Made by a program: the position numbers and the translations under genes. Below, piece by piece: positions 59,124-64,000 of a DNA stretch of 64,000 bases. Origin of the DNA: Salinibacterium amurskyense (GTDB taxonomy: Bacteria > Actinomycetota > Actinomycetes > Actinomycetales > Microbacteriaceae); the NCBI RefSeq assembly GCF_002797685.1, contig NZ_PGFH01000001.1, positions 434,001-498,000 on the forward strand, given 5' to 3'. Position 1 is the stretch's first letter. Each line of letters starts with the position of its first letter. A model generated the notes under the pieces. It was not told the origin of the DNA, ran no database searches, and saw only the letters and a program-made list of their open reading frames with translations.

Positions 59124-59990
59124 TCAGCCACCGGCCGAAACCGCGGCGAGATCGAGCGACCGCTTGCGGCCCGGGAGCGCGAACCAGCGGCCATCGTGTT
59201 GGCCGACGCGAATTGGATGCGCGAAGGCGGTCGTGACGTTCTCGGTGGTCAGGACTTGTTCGGCTGGCCCGGCCTGGGAGATCCGCCCGTTCGCGATGAG
59301 CGCGGCATGGGATGTCGTGGAGGGAAGCTCTTCGAGGTGATGCGTCACGAGAATCGAGGCCAGGTGCGGAAAGCTGTGGGTGAGCGCGTCGACAGTTTCG
59401 AGGAGTTGCTCGCGCGCCGCGACATCCAACCCGGTGCTGGGTTCGTCGAGAAGCAGCAGGTCGGGTTCGGCGATCAGTGCGCGCGCGATGAGTGCTCTGC
59501 CGCGTTCTCCTTGCGACAGGGTCGGCCAGCGGTGGGCGTCCTTGCCTGCCAGCCCCATCTGTTCGATGAGCTCTGTCGCGCGGTGCGTCTGCTGCGTGGT
59601 GGGTTCCCAGCGCGGGGGAGTCTCGAGGGATCCGGTGAGGCCGGTGAGCACGACATCCCGAATCGTGAGGGGTGCGTGAAGCGGATGACGCGGGTTGACG
59701 TGCCCGATCGAGCGACGCAGTGCCTGCAGTTCGACTCGGCCGAGGCGTTGCCCCAGGATGTGCACGGTTCCGGAGGTCGGGTGTGCTGAGGCGCCGACGA
59801 AACCGAGGATGGTGCTTTTGCCGGCACCGTTGGGCCCGAGGAGTGCCCAGTGTTCGCCCGCGCGCACGGTGAGGTCGACCTCGTTCAGGATGGTGCGCTC
59901 GCCGCGGCGGAAGGTGACGCCGCGCAGCTCGACGACGGTGGGGGTGCTGTTCACGGAGGCGCTTTCGCTCGTGGTGGTGCTGTCGCTCAC
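59124..59990 (-). CDS. ABC-type ATP-binding protein without a permease
   Basis: 288 aa from the GTG at 59990. Walker A GPNGAGKST (52-60), signature LSQGERGRALIAR, Walker B LLLLDEPSTGLD and the H-loop VTHHLEEL are complete. The sequence is close to the single ATPases of the ModF/YlmA type, which have no linked permease. The GTG overlaps the GntR stop (GTGA), so they form an operon. A start at 60032 would run into the regulator gene. The partner or substrate is unknown. Confidence 0.82.
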   Translation of the reverse strand: MSDSTTTSESASVNSTPTVVELRGVTFRRGERTILNEVDLTVRAGEHWALLGPNGAGKSTILGFVGASAHPTSGTVHILGQRLGRVELQALRRSIGHVNPRHPLHAPLTIRDVVLTGLTGSLETPPRWEPTTQQTHRATELIEQMGLAGKDAHRWPTLSQGERGRALIARALIAEPDLLLLDEPSTGLDVAAREQLLETVDALTHSFPHLASILVTHHLEELPSTTSHAALIANGRISQAGPAEQVLTTENVTTAFAHPIRVGQHDGRWFALPGRKRSLDLAAVSAGG

Positions 59991-60658
59991 GAGAGGGCTC
60001 GGTGCACGCCGGTGAGGTGCGCCCGGCTGCACTCGGAAGCGGCGGCCGGGTCTCGTTCGGCGATCGCTTCGACCAGAGCGCTGTGGGCGGCTTGGTCGGC
60101 CTCGTAGTCGTGGATGGGGCGCAGCTTCAGCATCTCGATCATCGCAACCCGCACTCGCGGCACGAATCCGTCGAATAGTTCGAGCAGCACTTCATTGTGG
60201 GATGCCGCGACGACTTCCCGATGAAGAGCCATGTCAACGTCAGCGAACTCTTCGGCAGAGTGGTGCGAGCCCGAGCGGCGGGCGAGCGCTCGGCGCATCG
60301 CGCGCAGGTCTGACGGTGTACGTCGATGTGCTGCGAGGGCGGCAGCCTCGGCCTCGATGGCGACCCGCGCCTCGATGACGGATGCAACGGAGACTCGACG
60401 TAGCACGACATCCCAGTCCTCGGCGATGTCGGTCGAGATCACGAAAACGCCCGAGCCTTGACGGCTTTCGAGCACGCCTTGGCCGGCGAGTTCACGGATG
60501 GCCTCCCGCAGCGTTGAGCGCCCGACCCCGATCTCGGCGGCCAGTGTCGTCTCGCCCGGTAGCTTGTGCCCCAGGGGCCACTCGCCGGCACGGATGCACC
60601 CGAGCAGGACTTCGGCCGCTTGCGCTGCGAGCCGACCTTGTTGCACTGCTGGTGCCAT
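59987..60658 (-). CDS. GntR-family (FadR/FCD type) regulator
   Basis: 223 aa. Winged helix at ~10-75 (LPGETTLAAEIGVGRSTLRE, then GSGVFV) and an FCD-type ligand domain (~80-220: SVASVIEARVAIEAEAAALAA, ADVDMALHREVVAASHN) with the histidine set that binds metal in this subfamily. Overlaps the ABC ATPase start by four bases, so it probably controls its own operon. GGAG eight bases before the ATG. Confidence 0.87.
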   Translation of the reverse strand: MAPAVQQGRLAAQAAEVLLGCIRAGEWPLGHKLPGETTLAAEIGVGRSTLREAIRELAGQGVLESRQGSGVFVISTDIAEDWDVVLRRVSVASVIEARVAIEAEAAALAAHRRTPSDLRAMRRALARRSGSHHSAEEFADVDMALHREVVAASHNEVLLELFDGFVPRVRVAMIEMLKLRPIHDYEADQAAHSALVEAIAERDPAAASECSRAHLTGVHRALS

Positions 60659-60802
60659 ACAGGCGCTCCGATCCCGGTGTTTGTCTGCCTCGCAACTCTA
60701 CACCTCAGACAAGTTGGGTTCGCCGTGCGCGCTTGGCCGGTGGGTGTAGCCGGGTCTGTCTGACGCATCGCTTCGTTGCTGGGGCCTCGGTGGGATCGAA
60801 CG

Positions 60803-61201
60803 ATGTCAGATGCATTCTTATTCTCGCTCGCCTCATTCCTCACGGGCAGCTTTCTGATGCTGGCGGGATGGTTGTTTCTGTGGCTCGCCCGGCGAAGTGG
60901 GCAAGGGTTGCTGAAGCGCAATCCGATCGCTGGAGTGCGTACCGCGCTCACGTTGTCGTCTGATGCTGCGTGGTATCCGGCTCAGCGTGCCGCAGCGCCC
61001 AAAACCAGGGTCGCCGCCTGGGGCCCATTGGCTGGCGGTGCAGCGCTAGTCGCGCTCGGCCTGTTGAGCGTGCTGTTTGGCGCCAGCATGGTTGTCTACG
61101 TGGTTCTCACCTTCGGCAGCGCAGGCTGGCTACTCGGTTGGGTTCTCGCCGGGGCCGGAGATGCGCAGCGCGCCGCTCGCGATGCCGTCGCTCACGGCTA
61201 A
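60803..61201 (+). CDS. SdpI-family small membrane protein
   Basis: 132 aa, about three membrane helices (5-29, 71-93, 96-117). Between them LLKRNPIAGVRTALTLSSDAAWYPAQRA is the SdpI signature (N-x-x-x-G-R-T.....S-x-x-A-W..A). Bacillus SdpI gives immunity to the SdpC toxin and binds its repressor; most relatives have unknown roles. No sdpC-like gene is seen nearby. The ATG at 60803 is chosen since an upstream start at 60776 adds nine residues without support. Confidence 0.78.
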   Translation: MSDAFLFSLASFLTGSFLMLAGWLFLWLARRSGQGLLKRNPIAGVRTALTLSSDAAWYPAQRAAAPKTRVAAWGPLAGGAALVALGLLSVLFGASMVVYVVLTFGSAGWLLGWVLAGAGDAQRAARDAVAHG

Positions 61202-61340
61202 GGTGCGGCTGGGCGAGATAGATTCCGCACAGCTCCCCGAATGTGAATGGCAACCTAAGCGATAGAAGTGATTGGCCTCTCCATGATCATTGAGGCGACA
61301 TCAATGTGCGTCTGGCATTGCCGGCTGCTGCCACCACAGG

Positions 61341-61742
61341 TCACCACATAACGTCCGCTACACAAAGACCGTCGGCGCGCTCGCGATAGAACACAAAACT
61401 GGGGCTCACGTCGTTGGTCTCGCTCCATCCTTCGAGGTTGATGCTCCAGGAAGCGTCGAGCGACGGTCGATCGACGGATGTGTCGGCATCGAACTGTTCG
61501 GGCTCTCCGGCGTTCAATCCATTCCACGCTTGCGGGTCGCCAAAGTCCGCTGTGAAATCTTCGCACGCGAACGCGTCTTGATCGCCAGCCGGCGCAGCGG
61601 CGATCAGCTGCCTCGTCGTATCGATGACACGAGCGCCGTCAGCACCCCACACGGCGGTGTCGATCCAACACCCCGAAAGTATCGCCAAGGATGCTCCCGC
61701 AGCAAGCACGCCAGCGATTCGGGTTCGAGTTCGCATATTCAT
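61341..61742 (-). CDS. Small lipoprotein, paralogue of the 58105 gene
   Basis: 133 aa. Lipobox ILSGC with C25 after a basic N-terminus and a hydrophobic helix, so it should be a membrane-anchored lipoprotein. The mature part has WGADGARVIDTTRQLI, ACEDFTADFGDPQAWN and PSFVFYRERADGLCVAD. Function unknown. The paralogue 3.2 kb away shares at least 12 bases before the start (TATGGTGGCCCC), the leaderless promoter. Whether the two copies arose by local duplication cannot be shown, but order and orientation fit. Confidence 0.78.
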   Translation of the reverse strand: MNMRTRTRIAGVLAAGASLAILSGCWIDTAVWGADGARVIDTTRQLIAAAPAGDQDAFACEDFTADFGDPQAWNGLNAGEPEQFDADTSVDRPSLDASWSINLEGWSETNDVSPSFVFYRERADGLCVADVMW

Positions 61743-61880
61743 GGGGCCACCATAAGTGTCGTGTGTGGAAGTCGGTTAGCAGCTCGGCCCGACTTGCTGG
61801 TGCCCCTAGCTCGGTGGTGCGGTGGACGATCGATCCGCCGCGTTTCTCTCGGTGAGTTTGTTGTTCTGAGGGGGCCGAGG

Positions 61881-62741
61881 CTAGTCGCTAGTCGCGGATA
61901 GTTTCACGCCAGCGAAGTAGTCGTCCCAGGATTGGTGGGGGCGGCCGACTACGGCGCCGAAATCGCTCTCGGTGTCGTACGCGCCTTCGCGGATGCCCTG
62001 ATAGATGCCCGCGATGATTGGCCCGAAGAAGTCGCCGAGCGCGGCGGACCTATCGGCGACGTACTCTGCATCGTTGATCGGGCGGTAGGTAATCTCTGTA
62101 CCCACAGCCTCACCGATGCGCTCTGCTAATTCGTACTGGCTGAGTGTTGAGCCGCTGAGGTTAACGGTGCGTCCGTCGTGTCGGTCGGTGGTGAGCAGCG
62201 CAGCGTAAGCCTCGGCCAGTTCGGGGCGTGTGGTGTACGCGCAGCGTCCGTCTCCGGCGCTGTTGACTATTTCGCCTTCTAGCGCATAGGTCGCGGCATA
62301 CTCGACGTCAGGTTCGATGTAGATTCCGTTGCGGCCGATGGACCACTGCAGTCCACTGGCCTTGATCAAATCTTCGGTTTCGATGCTCACCTGCACGACA
62401 GGGGAGAAGGGCGTGCCGGTTTCTGGACCTTGGATGCCCGTGAAAACGATCTTGCGCACGCCGCTCGCGACAGCCGCCTCGATGACGTTTCGGTGCTGCT
62501 CGATTCGCTCGGAGGGGGCGCTGATACCGGAGACGAGAAGCACAGTATCGACGCCTCGAAGAGACTCTGTCAGTTCATCGCGGTTGTCGTAGTCGCCGGG
62601 ACGTACCTCGACCCCCAAGTGTTCGGCTTTCTCTGGCGTCCGAGCGAGGGCAACGATATCGTTCGGTCCGATTTTCGCGATGAGAGCTGAGGTGACAGCA
62701 GACCCGAGCTGGCCGCTCGCTGTGGTGATTGCAATGGTCAA
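61881..62741 (-). CDS. NmrA/QorB-type NAD(P)H-dependent oxidoreductase
   Basis: 286 aa. N-terminal Rossmann motif ITTASGQLGSAVTSALI (G-x-L-G) and VEVRPGDYDNRDELTESLRGVDTVLLVSG, with the NmrA-like Y-less active area, fit the QorB subset of NmrA-type reductases. QorB reduces quinones with NADPH. It starts at TTG with GGGGAG six bases upstream. Divergent from the fur gene; oxidative-stress role is inferred from that context. Confidence 0.8.
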   Translation of the reverse strand: MTIAITTASGQLGSAVTSALIAKIGPNDIVALARTPEKAEHLGVEVRPGDYDNRDELTESLRGVDTVLLVSGISAPSERIEQHRNVIEAAVASGVRKIVFTGIQGPETGTPFSPVVQVSIETEDLIKASGLQWSIGRNGIYIEPDVEYAATYALEGEIVNSAGDGRCAYTTRPELAEAYAALLTTDRHDGRTVNLSGSTLSQYELAERIGEAVGTEITYRPINDAEYVADRSAALGDFFGPIIAGIYQGIREGAYDTESDFGAVVGRPHQSWDDYFAGVKLSATSD

Positions 62742-62869
62742 GGCGACTCCCCGGTGGTGAACGCTGGGTCGTCCGACCCAGACCTAGATATTTTACCGCC
62801 GGAGCACCCGCTGCGTAGCGGCAGCGCTCTCTCGCGCGATGCCGCCCAACACTCGACGCCTTCACAACA

Positions 62870-62911
62870 AGTTGTCTTGAATTATTCAAAACAACTGGTA
62901 CCGTCGTAGGT
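62870..62911 (+). promoter_or_regulatory. fur operator overlapping a leaderless promoter
   Basis: AGTTGT-C-TTGAAT-T-ATTCAA-A-ACAACT (62870-62896) is a 27-bp palindrome with one mismatched pair, centred on 62883. A second palindrome ACAAC-AA-GTTGT (62864-62875) overlaps its left arm. TTGAAT (62877-62882), a 16-base spacer and TACCGT (62899-62904) form a promoter whose -35 is inside the operator, and the ATG follows TACCGT by seven bases. Fur-type repressors of catalase genes bind such sites and repress themselves. Confidence 0.72.
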
Positions 62912-63361
62912 ATGGAAACAGTGACGGATGCGGCGCTCGCCGACACTCTGCGAGAGGCCGGTCTGAAAGTGACTGAGCCCCGCGTCGCTGTACTCAGCGC
63001 CCTCACCGACATCCCTCACTCTGACGCCGACACGATCTTCGGGGCTGTGTTGCCGAGCTTGCCCGGCACCTCCCTCCAAGCCGTGTACGGAGTACTGGCG
63101 GCGCTGACGACGGCAGGCTTGCTGCGCAAGATCGAACCGGCAGGGTCATCCGCTCTCTATGAACGCCGCATTGGCGACAACCACCACCACCTCGTGTGCA
63201 CCGAATGCGGTGCCGTTCGAGACGTGGACTGTGTTGTCGGTCAGGCGCCCTGCCTCACGCCATCCGAAGCCGGTGGCTTCACCGTGCACACCGCCGAAGT
63301 GAACTTTTGGGGAGTATGCCCCGATTGCCAGAGCGCTCTCAAGCAAAAGAGCGCAGACTGA
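62912..63361 (+). CDS. Fur-family regulator of the adjacent catalase
   Basis: 149 aa. Winged helix (LREAGLKVTEPRVAVLSAL, then SLQAVYGVLAAL) with the metal site HHHLVCTECG and CPDC: zinc cysteines C96, C99, C136 and C139, and histidines 91-93. Directly upstream of a catalase, it fits the FurA/CatR subgroup that senses peroxide through a metal site. Leaderless ATG with a palindromic operator over the promoter indicates autorepression. The linked catalase would be induced by peroxide. Confidence 0.88.
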   Translation: METVTDAALADTLREAGLKVTEPRVAVLSALTDIPHSDADTIFGAVLPSLPGTSLQAVYGVLAALTTAGLLRKIEPAGSSALYERRIGDNHHHLVCTECGAVRDVDCVVGQAPCLTPSEAGGFTVHTAEVNFWGVCPDCQSALKQKSAD

Positions 63362-63438
63362 ACAACAGAGACAGAGCTGTCTACGCTGTCGCCCAATCTT
63401 CAATTCGCCAATAATCCCACCCACACAAAGGAGACATC

Positions 63439-64000
63439 GTGACCAAACCCACGACTACCCAGGCCGGCGCACCCATTGCGAGCGACGAACATTCGCTCAC
63501 CACGGGTCCTGATGGCGTAACCGCACTCCACGACCGTTTTCTGGTCGAGAAGCTCGCCTCGTTCAACCGTGAGCGTGTGCCGGAGCGCAACCCTCACGCC
63601 AAGGGTGGTGGAGCATTCGGAGAGTTCGTCGTCACTGAAGACGTATCACAGTTCACGAAGGCAGCCGTCTTCCAAAAGGGTGCCAAGAGCGAAACGATTC
63701 TGCGCTTCTCGTCCGTAGCCGGTGAACAGGGTTCCCCCGACACCTGGCGCGACGTTCGTGGATTCGCACTGCGCTTCTACACGACCGAGGGCAACTACGA
63801 CATCGTCGGAAACAACACCCCCGTGTTCTTCCTCCGCGACGCCATGAAGTTCCCCGACTTCATCCACTCGCAGAAGCGCATGGGCGACTCCGGCCTGCGC
63901 AACGGCGACATGCAGTGGGACTTCTGGACCCTCTCGCCCGAAAGCGCCCACCAGGTCACGTACCTCATGGGTGACCGCGGCCTCAGCAAGTCTTGGCGTC
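63439..64000 (+). CDS. Catalase, 5' part only (runs off the window)
   Basis: GTG at 63439 with AAAGGAG five bases upstream; 187 codons are present and the frame is open at the window end. The first 187 residues hold the catalytic histidine H53 in [14 protein letters not shown]91 in RFSSVAGE, and the distal asparagine N125 in [13 protein letters not shown]. This is a haem catalase of the small-subunit type; the haem-ligand tyrosine lies beyond the edge. It decomposes hydrogen peroxide. Directly follows the fur gene by 77 bases and is probably in the same transcript. Confidence 0.9.
   Translation, partial: MTKPTTTQAGAPIASDEHSLTTGPDGVTALHDRFLVEKLASFNRERVPERNPHAKGGGAFGEFVVTEDVSQFTKAAVFQKGAKSETILRFSSVAGEQGSPDTWRDVRGFALRFYTTEGNYDIVGNNTPVFFLRDAMKFPDFIHSQKRMGDSGLRNGDMQWDFWTLSPESAHQVTYLMGDRGLSKSWR

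Overview
This is a gene-dense, high-GC window from an actinobacterium, most likely a member of the Microbacteriaceae (Salinibacterium, Leifsonia or Rhodoglobus type). That placement is inferred from protein character and codon use, not from a marker gene. I see about 47 protein genes, no rRNA or tRNA gene, no CRISPR array and no insertion sequence. No gene-free stretch exceeds 300 bases. A catalase gene runs off the right edge.

Left part (1-12.8 kb): a FadR-type regulator and a Cache-domain protein, a divergent MarR / FMN-reductase pair, small-molecule genes (GNAT, shikimate-dehydrogenase-like), a CopG-type toxin-antitoxin pair and an rRNA guanine methyltransferase. Then comes a GABA-catabolic locus: gabT, gabD and a previously unlisted 27-residue cysteine-rich reading frame on the minus strand, a divergent PucR-family regulator, and a second succinate-semialdehyde dehydrogenase. 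Middle (12.8-26.3 kb): a proteostasis locus in which an Hsp90-family ATPase is followed by two paralogous TPR proteins. It is divergent from an N-domain-less ClpB whose promoter carries a perfect HspR (HAIR) operator. After it lie xthA, pyrE, a septum-formation-like membrane protein, a HAD phosphatase and a solitary DNA methyltransferase.

Centre (26.3-45.2 kb): one 18.2-kb gene encodes a 6078-residue secreted surface protein with about 47 DUF11-like (Ig-like) repeats and an LSYTG sorting signal. Its 5' leader resembles the first half of a c-di-GMP-I (GEMM) riboswitch. A lipoprotein gene is coupled to it by a 4-bp stop/start overlap. The repeats are ordered in a higher-order three-unit pattern and change charge abruptly near 35.2 kb.

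Right part (45.3-64 kb): SPOUT methyltransferase, D-amino-acid dehydrogenase, an M4 peptidase with its emfourin-type inhibitor, purA, GNAT plus EamA exporter, phosphoglucomutase, chorismate mutase, purL with a membrane thioredoxin-like protein, two near-identical small exported proteins (one has lost its lipobox cysteine by a single base), a GntR/ABC/ClbS-like cluster, an NmrA-type reductase, and a fur-katA oxidative-stress pair.

A recurring rule is seen across the window. About eighteen genes have a -10-like hexamer [T/G]AnnnT ending six (once seven) bases before the start codon and no Shine-Dalgarno sequence, which suggests widespread leaderless transcription. I used this to fix several starts.
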